Below are positions 36,196 through 45,710 of a DNA stretch of 64,000 bases, one piece after another. Where the stretch lies: positions 186,001 to 250,000 of the forward strand of contig JAHFQZ010000003.1 of the NCBI GenBank assembly GCA_023259055.1. Reading direction: 5' to 3'. The position numbers were made by a program, and so were the translations under genes. Numbering within the stretch: position 1 is the stretch's first letter; every line of letters starts with the position of its first letter. A model generated the notes under the pieces. It ran no database searches, was not told the DNA's origin, and worked only from the letters and a program-made list of their open reading frames with translations. Source of the DNA: Nitrosomonadales bacterium. GTDB lineage: Bacteria > Pseudomonadota > Gammaproteobacteria > Burkholderiales > Gallionellaceae.

Positions 36196-36263
36196 ATCAG
36201 ACAAACGCTGACAATAAATTTTCCTGTCTCCTTACACAATAATCAGGCAAACACTGATAGCGC
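36196..36263 (+). repeat. Dispersed TCAGGCAAACACTGA element, copy C
   Basis: ATCAGACAAACGCTGACAAT at the start, TTTTCCTGTCTCCTTACAC in the middle, and AATCAGGCAAACACTGATAG at the end. Order and length match copy A, including the CGCC bases after the second unit. Confidence 0.7.
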
Positions 36264-36441
36264 CATTTGCATGCAAGGAACATTATCCCGGCAACAGCCG
36301 AAACTGGCTATTTCGAGACTGGCGGCGGATCAAAGTATTCCTCATTTGATAGGGTGTTGCCGTACATTTATCATCATTTTTGCGGAGGTGTTCCAGACTG
36401 GCTCGGTGACCTGCCCCTGTAACCTGTAAGGAGACTATCCC

Positions 36442-36741
36442 ATGAAAAAGATTACCCTTGAAATGCCTATTGTTACGAAGTGCATGGCAAGTGAGTGCGT
36501 CTATAACGCCAACAGCAGCTGCCATGCACGCGCCATTACCATCGGCGATTCCATCCACCCCGGCTGCGACACCTTCATGGCGGGATCGCGCCACGCCAAG
36601 TCGGTCAATCAAATTGCAGGCATCGGTGCCTGCAAGAACGTCGGTTGCAAGTTTAACAATGATCTCGAATGCATTGCGGATAGCATTCAGGTCGGGATGG
36701 TGAAGAACGAAGCTAACTGCATGACCTTCGACTTATGCTGA
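36442..36741 (+). CDS. DUF1540 cysteine-rich protein
   Basis: A 99-residue soluble protein made of two similar halves. Each has a C-x4-C-xYN-type motif (TKCMASECVYNANSSCHA and GACKNVGCKFNNDLECIA) followed by an Ile/Val-rich strand and a further Cys (HPGCDTF and EANCMTFDLC). Eight Cys in this pattern is typical of DUF1540, which is presumed to bind metal. AAGGAG precedes the ATG. It lies upstream of a copper ATPase block. Confidence 0.82.
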   Translation: MKKITLEMPIVTKCMASECVYNANSSCHARAITIGDSIHPGCDTFMAGSRHAKSVNQIAGIGACKNVGCKFNNDLECIADSIQVGMVKNEANCMTFDLC

Positions 36742-36932
36742 ATATTCTGCGACAGGTATTGTATGCTGGGTAGCGCCAAACATCAGTTGTGGTGTGCAAA
36801 ACCTGCGTGGTTCATCCTGCCTGTAAATGGTCGAGCGGCATCAAAACGGCAGTTAAACGATATTGAACAGGTTGATGCGCCAGCCGGCAACATGCTGGAT
36901 CGGCAAAAGCCTTTTCAGAATTGGAGGGAGCG

Positions 36933-37328
36933 ATGAGTGCAATTTTCGGATTTGAGGAGCGCAATGCGCAAGGTTTTATCGACAAGAACATTGTATGCTA
37001 TCCCCGCTCGCCGGATGGTAAATCAGATTTACACAGTATCGTTTCGGCCATCAAAAATGAAGACATCGTTTTCATCAAGCACTGCACGCCAGGATACAGC
37101 CTGCATATCAAAGCTGTGGGTGTTGTACTGTCCGATTATTCAACTGAAAGCGATCTTGGTGTTTGCTTGCCTGTCGAATGGGTGTGGCGGGGCGAAAAAG
37201 TTTTGGATAACTTTGACGAAGTGCTGTCTTTATGCGGCAACGCGCTTTACGAAGAGCATAACGTTATGGTGCAAAGAGAAATCATCGATTTGCTGCCGGA
37301 GAAATACAAATCACCGCAAGAGTGGTAA
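36933..37328 (+). CDS. Hypothetical protein upstream of the HD-GYP gene
   Basis: A 131-residue soluble protein (start at ATG 36933 after TTGGAGGG). No signal peptide. Segments SAIFGFEERNAQGFIDKNIV, EDIVFIKHCTPGYSLHIKAV and VCLPVEWVWRGEKVLDNFDE suggest an alpha/beta fold, with some likeness to EVE/PUA-like small domains, but I cannot name the family. The gap to the HD-GYP gene is 84 nt. Confidence 0.55.
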   Translation: MSAIFGFEERNAQGFIDKNIVCYPRSPDGKSDLHSIVSAIKNEDIVFIKHCTPGYSLHIKAVGVVLSDYSTESDLGVCLPVEWVWRGEKVLDNFDEVLSLCGNALYEEHNVMVQREIIDLLPEKYKSPQEW

Positions 37329-37412
37329 GACCGAAACGCCAAGACGCCCCGCTCAAATTGCTGGCGGATGTTGGCACACCAACATCGAACACGGTAGGGG
37401 TGAGAGGTCGTA

Positions 37413-38087
37413 ATGAATACAGAAGCGGATGTTTTGGAACAAGCAGATACCGCATTTGCCGAAGCCTTGGCCGAGGCTCTGGATATCCGTGAGCATGAAA
37501 CCGGAGACCACTCCAAGCGGGTTGCCTGTCATACCCTGGTGCTGGCACGCCGTTTTACCTCGGACACCGATCAGTTGCGGCAAATTTATTGGGGCTCACT
37601 GCTACACGACATCGGCAAGATCGGGATCCCGGATGCAATCTTGTTGAAACAGGGTGCGCTCAATGAAAACGAGTGGAATGCAATGCGTACTCATCCCGAA
37701 AAAGGACACCGCATCGTCTCGAAAATTCCGGACATGAAAGAAGCCGCCGAACTCGTGTTCAACCATGAGGAGCGCTTCGATGGGAGCGGTTATCCGCGCG
37801 GTCTGCGTGGTGAACAAATCAGCCTGGGGGCGAGGCTGTTTGCCGTGATCGATACCCTGGACGCAATCACTTCTGACCGGCCTTATCGCAAGGCAGGCTC
37901 GTTTGAACAGGCGCGCGATGAGATTGTCAGGATGAACGGCACGCAATTCGATCCGCTAGCGGTGCAGGCATTTCTGGCAGAAGAAAAAACGTTGCGCGAA
38001 ATGGTGGATGCCAAGTGCATGCTGCCGAAAGACCCGGCCATCCCGCAAACACAAATAAGGGGAGTGAACCATGACAGCCAGCATTGA
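37413..38087 (+). CDS. Stand-alone HD-GYP domain protein
   Basis: A 224-residue probable c-di-GMP phosphodiesterase without a receiver or sensor domain. Motifs: [12 protein letters not shown] (HD, about 68-79), HPEKGHRIV, then [15 protein letters not shown] (GYP) and [13 protein letters not shown]. The canonical HHE of the GYP site reads HEE here, a variant known in the family. GAGAGG lies before the ATG. The 3' end overlaps copA by 17 nt, so synthesis of the two proteins is probably coupled. Confidence 0.88.
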   Translation: MNTEADVLEQADTAFAEALAEALDIREHETGDHSKRVACHTLVLARRFTSDTDQLRQIYWGSLLHDIGKIGIPDAILLKQGALNENEWNAMRTHPEKGHRIVSKIPDMKEAAELVFNHEERFDGSGYPRGLRGEQISLGARLFAVIDTLDAITSDRPYRKAGSFEQARDEIVRMNGTQFDPLAVQAFLAEEKTLREMVDAKCMLPKDPAIPQTQIRGVNHDSQH

Positions 38088-40467
38088 CCCGGTTTGCGGC
38101 ATGACAGTAAAGCCGGAGTCTCCTCATCACTTCGAATATCACGGCGTCGAATATCGTTTTTGCAGCGCGAAATGCCTGGGCAAGTTCCAGGCATCCCCGG
38201 AGACTTACCTGAGGCCGCACCCGAAGGAGCCGCAAGTTGCCAAAGCGGGCGTGATGTATACCTGCCCGATGCATCCGGAGATCCGCCAGCCTGCGCCGGG
38301 AAGCTGCCCGAAGTGCGGCATGGCACTGGAGCCTGAATCTCCGCTGGTTCCGGGAACAGTCGAATACACCTGCCCGATGCATCCGGAAGTGGTGCGCAAC
38401 GAGCCGGGCAGTTGCCCGATCTGCGGCATGGCCCTAGAACCGCGCAATGCCCCAACTGAAGACAATGCCGAATTGCGCGACATGACGCGGCGCTTCTGGG
38501 TGAGCACGGCATTGGCCTTGCCGGTATTCGTGATGGCGATGGGCACCGACCTGCTGCCGCAGGCAATGCCCGAATCGATTTCGATGACGGCGCTGCAATG
38601 GATCGAGTTCTCCCTGGCGACCCCGGCGGTGGTGTGGGGCGGCTGGCCGCTCTTCCAGCGCGGCTGGGCCTCAGTAGTCAACCGCAGCCTCAACATGTTT
38701 AGCCTGATCGCGCTCGGTGTCGGCGTGGCATGGAGCTACAGCGTCGTGGCGATGCTGCTACCCGGGATTTTTCCTCCGGCGATGCGCAGCATGATGGGGG
38801 CGGTGCCGGTGTACTTCGAGGCTGCGGCAGTGATTACAGCGCTGGTGCTGCTCGGGCAGGTGATGGAGTTGCGCGCGCGCAGCCAGACCAGCGCCGCGAT
38901 CAAGTTGCTATTGGGTCTTGCGCCGAAGACAGCACGCATTGTGCGCGCCGATGGAAACGAGGAAGACATTACGCTGGAACAGGTGCAGCCCGGCGATGTG
39001 CTGCGCGTACGACCCGGCGAGAAGGTGCCGGTGGACGGCGTGGTGCTGGAAGGCGTGAGCGCACTGGACGAATCGATGGTGACCGGCGAATCCATCCCGG
39101 TGGAAAAAACTGCGGGCGCACGGCTGATCGGCGCAACGGTGAACGGTACAGGCAGCCTGTTGATGCGCGCCGAACGCGTCGGCGCCGATACCCTGCTGGC
39201 GCAGATCGTGCACATGGTGAGCGAGGCGCAACGTTCGCGCGCACCGATCCAACGACTGGCTGATGTCACTGCAGGCTATTTCGTTCCGGCGGTGGTGGGG
39301 GTTGCGCTCGCCACGCTGGCGGTATGGGGCATCTGGGGGCCGGAGCCGCGCCTGGCACACGCCGTGGTCAACGCGGTGGCGGTGCTGATCATCGCCTGTC
39401 CCTGCGCGCTGGGACTGGCTACGCCGATGTCGATCATGGTGGGCACCGGTCGTGGTGCTTTGGCCGGCGCGCTGATCAAGAATGCCGAGGCGCTGGAAAC
39501 GATGGAGAAGGTCAATACGCTGGTAGTTGACAAGACCGGCACACTGACCGAAGGCAAGCCGAAACTGACCTCGGTCATCCCGCTCGCTGGATTCAACGAA
39601 GGCGAGGTGCTGCGGCTGGGCGCAAGTCTGGAGCGCGCCAGCGAACATCCGCTTGCCGCCGCCATCGTGAGTGGTGCGCAGGAAAAAGGTTTGGCGCTTG
39701 CGGCAGTCAGCGGCTTTCGCTCGTTCACCGGCAAGGGCGTGGCGGGAACAGTCGAAGGCCGCACAGTCGCGCTGGGCAACCTCAAGCTGTTCGAAGAATT
39801 GCATATCGACGCAAGCGAATTGCCGGCGCGTGCCGAGGCGCTGCGTAGCGATGGCCAGACGGTGATGCTGCTGGCGATTGACGGCAAGGCGGCGGGGCTG
39901 ATCGGTGTGGCCGATCCCGTCAAGGCTTCCACATTGCAAGCGATCCGCGCCCTGCATGAAGAGAACATACAGGTCATCATGCTCACCGGCGACAACCGCA
40001 TCACGGCGGAGGCGGTGGCGAAAAAATTGGGCATAGACCGCATCGAGGCGGAAGTGCTGCCAGAACAGAAGGCCAGCATTGTCAAACAACTACAGGCAGA
40101 GGGGCGCATCGTGGCAATGGCGGGCGACGGCATCAACGACGCCCCAGCGCTGGCTCAGGCGCAAGTCGGCATCGCGATGGGCACCGGCACCGACGTGGCG
40201 ATGGAAAGCGCTGGCGTCACGCTGGTCAAGGGCGACCTGCGCGGCATCGTGCGCGCAGTGCGCCTGTCGCGTGCGACCATGAAGAATATCCGGCAGAATC
40301 TGTTCTTTGCTTTTATCTACAACGTGCTCGGCATTCCTGTTGCGGCGGGTGTGCTGTATCCGTTTTTCGGGTTGCTGCTCTCGCCCATTATTGCAGCAGC
40401 AGCGATGAGTTTCAGTTCGGTGTCGGTAATAACGAATGCGCTACGGCTGCGCCGCGCCAGACTTTAG
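38071..40467 (+). CDS. copA: Copper-translocating P1B-type ATPase with YHS and twin HMBD domains
   Basis: A 798-residue copper exporter of the inner membrane. The N-terminus carries a YHS domain ([21 protein letters not shown]; about 6-50) and two heavy-metal-binding domains, each beginning YTCPMHPE (about 66-90 and 98-125), in place of the usual CxxC HMA domain. The membrane metal site is C443-P-C445. The phosphorylation motif is D487-KTGT, with the GDGINDAP motif later. YN and MSFSS in the last helices fit the Cu+ (P1B-1) signature. Confidence 0.93.
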   Translation: MTASIDPVCGMTVKPESPHHFEYHGVEYRFCSAKCLGKFQASPETYLRPHPKEPQVAKAGVMYTCPMHPEIRQPAPGSCPKCGMALEPESPLVPGTVEYTCPMHPEVVRNEPGSCPICGMALEPRNAPTEDNAELRDMTRRFWVSTALALPVFVMAMGTDLLPQAMPESISMTALQWIEFSLATPAVVWGGWPLFQRGWASVVNRSLNMFSLIALGVGVAWSYSVVAMLLPGIFPPAMRSMMGAVPVYFEAAAVITALVLLGQVMELRARSQTSAAIKLLLGLAPKTARIVRADGNEEDITLEQVQPGDVLRVRPGEKVPVDGVVLEGVSALDESMVTGESIPVEKTAGARLIGATVNGTGSLLMRAERVGADTLLAQIVHMVSEAQRSRAPIQRLADVTAGYFVPAVVGVALATLAVWGIWGPEPRLAHAVVNAVAVLIIACPCALGLATPMSIMVGTGRGALAGALIKNAEALETMEKVNTLVVDKTGTLTEGKPKLTSVIPLAGFNEGEVLRLGASLERASEHPLAAAIVSGAQEKGLALAAVSGFRSFTGKGVAGTVEGRTVALGNLKLFEELHIDASELPARAEALRSDGQTVMLLAIDGKAAGLIGVADPVKASTLQAIRALHEENIQVIMLTGDNRITAEAVAKKLGIDRIEAEVLPEQKASIVKQLQAEGRIVAMAGDGINDAPALAQAQVGIAMGTGTDVAMESAGVTLVKGDLRGIVRAVRLSRATMKNIRQNLFFAFIYNVLGIPVAAGVLYPFFGLLLSPIIAAAAMSFSSVSVITNALRLRRARL

Positions 40468-40568
40468 AGGGAACTTGATTGATCCGCACGAAAACAAATG
40501 GATACTTTTGTTGGGTGCAATTGAATTTCCCATACTTATGAAAACACCTCTTTCCCCAGGAGAAGTAA

Positions 40569-41108
40569 ATGACTATTCAACTTGATTTTTCAACTTTTAA
40601 TTTACAGGATGCACTCGATATGGCAGTGCTGATCGAAAAGGAAGCGGAAGATCGCTACCTTTCATTTGTAGACCAACTCGGGCAACGGTATCCCGGTGAT
40701 GCGGCGAATTTCTTTGCCATGATGGCTCGAAACGAACAGCATCACGGGGCTGAACTTTCAGAACGTAGACGTGTGCTTTTTGGCGATGCTCCTTCACGCG
40801 TTACGAAGAATATGATCAAGAGCGATATCGAAGCCCCGGATCCTGGAAAAGCAGTCCGCTACATGTCTCCAAGACACGCCTTGGAAGTCGCTATGGAGTC
40901 TGAAATTAAAGCCTACGAGTTTTATAACAGCATCTTGCCGTTCATTCAGGATGCCACAGTTCGAGAACTGATCAAGAGCCTTAGAGAAGAGGAAGTTGAG
41001 CATCAGAAACTTTTGAACGAAAAGAGGTCGGGGTATTCCGATACGTTGGAATCAGATTTTGAACCGGAGATCGACGAACCCAAAATTTTTCATATACCGG
41101 AAAGTTGA
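40569..41108 (+). CDS. Ferritin-like (rubrerythrin-type) diiron protein
   Basis: A 179-residue soluble four-helix protein. The diiron ligands look conserved: VLIEKEAEDRYLSFV (E), ARNEQHHGAELS (E-x2-H), ESEIKAYEFYNSI (E), and REEEVEHQKLL (E-x2-H). No rubredoxin-like Cys domain is present. It may oxidise or store iron or detoxify peroxide. CAGGAGAAG precedes the ATG. Its position after copA fits a metal-stress role. Confidence 0.82.
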   Translation: MTIQLDFSTFNLQDALDMAVLIEKEAEDRYLSFVDQLGQRYPGDAANFFAMMARNEQHHGAELSERRRVLFGDAPSRVTKNMIKSDIEAPDPGKAVRYMSPRHALEVAMESEIKAYEFYNSILPFIQDATVRELIKSLREEEVEHQKLLNEKRSGYSDTLESDFEPEIDEPKIFHIPES

Positions 41109-41199
41109 GATGTTTCTGTAACTCAGATGGTGGACAACCTTGTGTTGTGGCCTGCGGGCGAGATGGGTCTGATCAATTGTGCAGGGAAAGGAGAATGAA

Positions 41200-41433
41200 A
41201 TGTGGGGACATATGGGTGATTACGGTTGGGGCTGCATGGGGTTTGGTATGCTGTTGTTCTGGGGGCTGTTGATTGCGGGTATCGTGATGCTGCTGAGATT
41301 TTCCCGGGGCGCAGGCCATTGCGGGAAGCGCGAGCGGGCAAATTCAGCGCTCGACATCCTGAAAGAGCGTTACGCACGAGGCGAGATCGAGCGCGAGGAA
41401 TTTGAGCAGAAGAAGCGCGACTTGGGGGAGTGA
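41200..41433 (+). CDS. Small membrane protein with SHOCT domain
   Basis: A 77-residue protein: one or two hydrophobic segments (about 9-36, with a Trp/Gly/Met-rich start MWGHMGDYGWGCMGF) then a SHOCT domain (ALDILKERYARGEIEREEFE, QKKRDL). SHOCT is a short C-terminal helical module for oligomerisation. AAAGGAG precedes the ATG at 41200. Such proteins are often near metal-resistance genes. Confidence 0.8.
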   Translation: MWGHMGDYGWGCMGFGMLLFWGLLIAGIVMLLRFSRGAGHCGKRERANSALDILKERYARGEIEREEFEQKKRDLGE

Positions 41434-41535
41434 TCCGGGTGGTGCGCATACGATGAATCATGGGCATTGGCCGGAAGGAGGACGGCATGTCAGATCAATA
41501 CGAGGCACAGTGCCTTACATTTAAGGAGAGTCATC

Positions 41536-42027
41536 ATGAATGAGATAGTCAGGGATCCCGTTTGCCACATGCAAGTGTCATCTACTTCGTTTGCCGCAAA
41601 ATACGAAGGCGATCATTACGTATTTTGTTCGGCGCAGTGCATGGAACGGTTTCTGGCGAGCCCGCATTTATACATTGGATTTCCCGGACGCAATGCACCT
41701 GCCCAGGAGGGCAAACAAGTCATCAAGCGTCATCGCTTTACATTATCGGCGCCGCTTGATGCGATACAGGCCGAAAAAGTAAAAGGTGCATTACTTGAGA
41801 TGAGGGGAATGCATGAGGTTAGTATTGAGGGGGAAAAAATCGAGATACAGTATGACCTCATCATAGTGACTGCCGAGCAGATTGCGGACAAGCTGGCATC
41901 GATAGGAGCAAGTCTCGGAGAGGGATGGATTGACCATCTCAAATTGGCGTTTATCAATAACCTGGAAGAAATTGAGATTAACAGCCTTGAAGTTGAAAAA
42001 AGGGAAGGGTTTCACTATCCTCTTTAA
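41536..42027 (+). CDS. YHS domain protein with a heavy-metal-associated-like domain
   Basis: A 163-residue soluble protein. The N-terminal YHS domain (DPVCHMQVSSTSFAAKYEG, FCSAQCMERF; about 5-45) resembles that of the neighbouring copper ATPase, with His in place of Gly in CHM. The second half (RHRFTLSAPLDAIQAEKVKG, ALLEMRGMHEVSIEGEKIEI) has the beta-alpha-beta pattern of an HMA domain but no CxxC. It may be a partner or decoy for copper transfer. AAGGAGAG precedes the ATG. Confidence 0.75.
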   Translation: MNEIVRDPVCHMQVSSTSFAAKYEGDHYVFCSAQCMERFLASPHLYIGFPGRNAPAQEGKQVIKRHRFTLSAPLDAIQAEKVKGALLEMRGMHEVSIEGEKIEIQYDLIIVTAEQIADKLASIGASLGEGWIDHLKLAFINNLEEIEINSLEVEKREGFHYPL

Positions 42028-42121
42028 CCAGCGGCAACATCTCAAGTAACAAGATAGGTTGCGATCCAATTTTGGCGCGGGTTGTTTTCACTCGAAAGCA
42101 AACTGGAGTAAGCTGAATACC

Positions 42122-43669
42122 ATGGCTATCGAGACCGAACTCAAATTGCGCATCGCCCCCGGGCAGCTTGCCAGATTAAAGCGGCACGCGCTGCTCAGGA
42201 CTCATCAGGTTACGCGCCCTGCTACACGCCGCCTGTACAACATCTATTACGACACACCGAAGCTCGAACTGCACACATCCGGAATGGCGTTGCGCCTGCG
42301 CCGCACCGGGCGGCAATGGTTGCAAACCTTGAAGGGCGGCGGTTCGATCAAGGCAGGGATGCACCAGCGCAACGAATGGGAAGTGCCGGTGAAAGGAATG
42401 GCGCTGGATTTTTCGCAGTTGGCTGAATCAGGGGAGCCGCAAACGGCGGAGTGGGAAGAGCATTTGCCGAAGGCGCTACGCAAAAAGTTGCAGCCGGTAT
42501 TCGTCACCGATTTTTCCCGTTCCAGCCGCATGTTGCAGTGGCAGGACGCGCTGATCGAGCTGTGCATGGATCAAGGTGTGGTGAGCACCGAACAGCACAG
42601 CACACCCGTCTGCGAGCTGGAGCTGGAACTGAAATCCGGCCAGCCGCAGCAATTGTTCGAGCTGGCGTTGGCGATTCTGGAGATCGTGCCGTTCGAGCTG
42701 GAGGTGGTCAGCAAGGCCGAGCATGGCTACCGATTGTTAACCGGTTATTCGAGCAAGCCAGTCAAAGGGGCCGTGCCGAACTTTACCAAGACGGACACGC
42801 TGGCGGAAGTATTTCAAACATTGATCTGGTCATGCCTGCTGCATTTGCAGAGCAACCTGCGCGGTGCGATGAGCAGTGACGATGCCGAGTATCTGCATCA
42901 GATGCGTGTCGCTCTGCGCAGGCTGAGGGTGGTGCTGCGCATGGTAGAAAAAAACCGTGCCGACGAACAGCTCGCGGCGTTGAGCAAGGAGGTTGCCGCG
43001 TTGTGCGTCGCCCTGGGGCGGGCACGGGAATGGGATGTGTTCATCGCCCAGACGGTACAACCGATGTGCGCACGGATGGCCGGGCATACCGGCTTGCAGG
43101 CTCTGCTGGCGAGCAGCAAGCGCCAGCGCGATGCATGTTATGCCGCACTGCGCGGCGAAGTGCAGGCGCATGAGTTGCAGCGCCTGATAGTGCGTTTCGC
43201 CATCTGGATGAACGGCTCTTACTGGCAGCAACTGCAAATCGAGCCCCATCAGATTGAATCCAGTGCCCACGATTTCGCGACCCGCCGGCTGAATAAGCTG
43301 TCACAGCGCTTTGCCCAATCCGGGCAGCACTTGGGTAATCTCGAAGCTGAACGGCTGCACGCCCTGCGTATCCTCGCCAAGAAGCTGAGATACAGCGCAG
43401 AATTTTTTGCCGGCTTGTACGACAAACAGAAAGCAAAGAATTTTCTCGCCGCATTAAGCGATGTGCAGGATGTGCTCGGGCAGATCAACGATATCGCGGT
43501 AACACATCGCTTGCTGGATGAATTGGCGGGGAGCCCGGATTTGTCTGCGCATCAGGATGCGGTGGTGTTAGCCAAGGGCTGGATCGCCCATGATCTGTCC
43601 CATCAGTTTACTGCGTTGCGCAAGGCTATTCAGCGGTTTGGGAGGGAGCAGCCGTTCTGGGATAAGTGA
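42122..43669 (+). CDS. CYTH-CHAD domain protein (inorganic triphosphatase type)
   Basis: A 515-residue protein. CYTH tunnel domain at about 1-205 with the ExExK motif in AIETELKLRI and paired charged residues on strands (YYDTPKLEL, ALRLRRTGRQWLQTLKG). The CHAD helical domain follows at about 225-510, with conserved His/Arg (LHQMRVALRRLRVVLR, LHALRILAKKLRYSAEFF). CYTH proteins hydrolyse triphosphates; CHAD binds polyphosphate. This ties to the ppk2 gene 7 kb upstream. The ATG 42122 begins MAIETEL. Confidence 0.9.
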   Translation: MAIETELKLRIAPGQLARLKRHALLRTHQVTRPATRRLYNIYYDTPKLELHTSGMALRLRRTGRQWLQTLKGGGSIKAGMHQRNEWEVPVKGMALDFSQLAESGEPQTAEWEEHLPKALRKKLQPVFVTDFSRSSRMLQWQDALIELCMDQGVVSTEQHSTPVCELELELKSGQPQQLFELALAILEIVPFELEVVSKAEHGYRLLTGYSSKPVKGAVPNFTKTDTLAEVFQTLIWSCLLHLQSNLRGAMSSDDAEYLHQMRVALRRLRVVLRMVEKNRADEQLAALSKEVAALCVALGRAREWDVFIAQTVQPMCARMAGHTGLQALLASSKRQRDACYAALRGEVQAHELQRLIVRFAIWMNGSYWQQLQIEPHQIESSAHDFATRRLNKLSQRFAQSGQHLGNLEAERLHALRILAKKLRYSAEFFAGLYDKQKAKNFLAALSDVQDVLGQINDIAVTHRLLDELAGSPDLSAHQDAVVLAKGWIAHDLSHQFTALRKAIQRFGREQPFWDK

Positions 43670-43759
43670 TGCCAGAGCGTTCTAAGCCGGATAAATTTAG
43701 GCGGGTAGCAGTTCGTCAGGAAACCGTGGTGCTTCCCCTATTGCTTATGCAATGGACGC

Positions 43760-44071
43760 TCATTTGGCAAAGTGGTTAATATACGCGATGGCAATAGCAG
43801 TGATTGTGCTTAATGCGATAGCGATGCGTGAATTAAATAAGGCTTTGCGGGCAATAGAAATGCTCTCACGGCGAAGCTCGGATTCTTTTGAGGCAAGCCA
43901 TGACAAAACGATTTCATAACTCGTACTGCCGGGTGCGCCGTACTCACCTTTTGCAAGAGAGTAGCGCACAGCTTTTTCATCTAAGGCATCAAGTTGCCGA
44001 TGCGTCACACCATAGGCTACTTGATCGAAACCCTCTTGCTGCTCTGAGCGGTCTTTTTCGCTCGTGTTCAT
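43760..44071 (-). CDS. Hypothetical protein with C-terminal membrane helix
   Basis: A 103-residue protein starting at ATG 44071 (MNTSEKDRSEQQEG). A charged N-terminal half (QLDALDEKAVRYSLAKGEYG) is followed by one hydrophobic helix at the very end (about 82-100, IAIALSTITAIAIAYINHFA), suggesting a tail-anchored protein. No family recognised. A stretch of about 190 bases (44072-44261) with no feature follows it towards hpnE. Confidence 0.5.
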   Translation of the reverse strand: MNTSEKDRSEQQEGFDQVAYGVTHRQLDALDEKAVRYSLAKGEYGAPGSTSYEIVLSWLASKESELRRESISIARKALFNSRIAIALSTITAIAIAYINHFAK

Positions 44072-44261
44072 GGGCAAACCCTAACGTTAAATAGAAAACA
44101 GTTTCACATTAAGGCAATGTCGCCTATATCTGCTCCGGTTGTCAATATACAAATGGACCAGCCCAATTAATTACCCCATGGGCAGGTATTTCTTAAGAGC
44201 ATTGCTTTTAGGGCAACATGAAATTTTGCGGATGGAAGTAAAGCCGTTTCTCATGATTCAC

Positions 44262-45569
44262 TCAAGCAGTTGCACCAATCATATCGGCGCACTTCACACC
44301 GCTCATCACCGCGCCTTCCAGCGTAGCCGGATAATCACCAGCCGTATAGTCACCCGCGATCAGCAGACGGGGCAGGGGAGTTTGCTGTGAAGGGCGATGC
44401 AGCTTGGGTGAGCAGCAGAACGTGGCGCGTTTTTCGGCGATGACCTTGAACCATTCTGGCTTCTCGGCGATGCCGAATTCTTCGCGCAGTTCGGCGATCA
44501 CTTTTTGCGCCAATTGTTCCTGAGACAGGTCCTGATGGATTCCCTCCGCGCTGATGACGGCGGCGAGCAGGCCGTGCTGCCCGGCGATCTGTCCCTTGTC
44601 GAACAGCCACTGGCTGTAGCGCTGGTGCAGGCCGAGCATCGGGTGCGGCAGGCGAACGGTCGGCGGATATTGCAGATAGACGGTGTAGATCGGTTGGTGT
44701 TCCAGGCTGTCGATTTGCGCGACGGCTTCTGCAAGTGCAACAATCGGGCGAAGCAGTTTCGCGGCGACAGTAGGCGGTGCGGCGCAGATGACGTGGCTGA
44801 AGGTGTGTATTCCTACTGCTGTGACAAGCTTAATTTCACCATCCTTTGGAACGACGGCATCGACGCCGCAGGAAATATGCACTTTGCCGCCGTGCTGTTC
44901 GACGTAGTTCGCTGCACGTTGTGGAAACAATGCGGTGAAGTCGATGCGCGGCAGCAGCATGTCGCTGTCGGCGCGCGACTGGTTCAGCGCGTCGCGCAGC
45001 ACGTTGAGTAGCACCTGTGCGGAAGCCTTATGGATTGGGCTGTTCAGCGCGGCGATGCACAGCGGTTCCCAGAGTTTGAGGGTCAGGTCGGCGTCTTGTC
45101 CGTGTTGGGCGAGTAGTTCGGTGACGGTGATGTCGTTGGGTAAACGAAAATTCATGCCGCGTAGCGCGAGCATGAAACGTGCAGCTTTCATGCGCTCGCT
45201 CCAAGTCAGGCCTTGTGCCGTGAGCAGTGCGATCAGCAGGTGGAGCGGGGAGGGCAGGCGAGGGGCTTTGAGCGAAAATTGGCCGTGCAGGTCGAGTTGC
45301 AGTGGCAGGCGCAGGAAGTCTTGTTCGATGTTGCCGCCAACCTGTTCGATCAGCCGCAATGTTTTCCGGTAGCAGCCGAGCAACAGATGCTGGCCGTTGT
45401 CGAGTTGCGTTTCGTTGTAAAACACTCCACGCGCCCGGCCGCCGAGCTGCTGGGCGCTTTCGAATACGGTGATGGGGATGCCGCGAGCTGAGAGTGAAAC
45501 GGCGGCTGCCATGCCGGCGTAGCCGCCGCCGATGATGGCAGGGTTCAGAAGGGGGTCAGGTGAGCCCAT
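44262..45569 (-). CDS. hpnE: Hydroxysqualene dehydroxylase HpnE
   Basis: FAD-dependent enzyme of the HpnCDE route that reduces hydroxysqualene to squalene, the hopanoid precursor. The 435 residues begin MGSPDPLLNPAIIGGGYAGM with the FAD dinucleotide-binding motif GGGYAGMAAA, then ARGIPITVFESAQQLGGRA. A C-terminal FAD-contact motif (RLLIAGDYTAGDYPATLEGA) closes it. I chose ATG 45569; a GTG three codons upstream is possible. A palindrome-rich gap separates it from hpnD. No squalene-hopene cyclase is in the window. Confidence 0.92.
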   Translation of the reverse strand: MGSPDPLLNPAIIGGGYAGMAAAVSLSARGIPITVFESAQQLGGRARGVFYNETQLDNGQHLLLGCYRKTLRLIEQVGGNIEQDFLRLPLQLDLHGQFSLKAPRLPSPLHLLIALLTAQGLTWSERMKAARFMLALRGMNFRLPNDITVTELLAQHGQDADLTLKLWEPLCIAALNSPIHKASAQVLLNVLRDALNQSRADSDMLLPRIDFTALFPQRAANYVEQHGGKVHISCGVDAVVPKDGEIKLVTAVGIHTFSHVICAAPPTVAAKLLRPIVALAEAVAQIDSLEHQPIYTVYLQYPPTVRLPHPMLGLHQRYSQWLFDKGQIAGQHGLLAAVISAEGIHQDLSQEQLAQKVIAELREEFGIAEKPEWFKVIAEKRATFCCSPKLHRPSQQTPLPRLLIAGDYTAGDYPATLEGAVMSGVKCADMIGATA

Positions 45570-45577
45570 ATTCGTCA

Positions 45578-45661
45578 CACCGGCGGAGGCCGGTGTCTAG
45601 TCCATTTAATAACTGGATTCCGGCCTTCGCCGGATAACCAGCGACTTGCCCGCTTGCGGGC
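45578..45661. repeat. Three hairpin repeats between hpnD and hpnE
   Basis: CACCGGC-GGAG-GCCGGTG (45578-45595), TCCGGC-CTTC-GCCGGA (45619-45634) and GCCCGC-TT-GCGGGC (45648-45661) lie in the 141-base gap. The first two are spaced like the TTCCCGC palindromes at 34 kb and probably belong to the same general repeat class. Confidence 0.75.
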
Positions 45662-45710
45662 TTAGTCGAATGGCTAGTTGTTTCATCAATGACGGAATGT
45701 TTCATGGCAA

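Noticed and set aside
38908-40089. Long minus-strand frame (393 codons) opposite copA
   Set aside because: Antisense shadow of the P-type ATPase; no ribosome site or family pattern.
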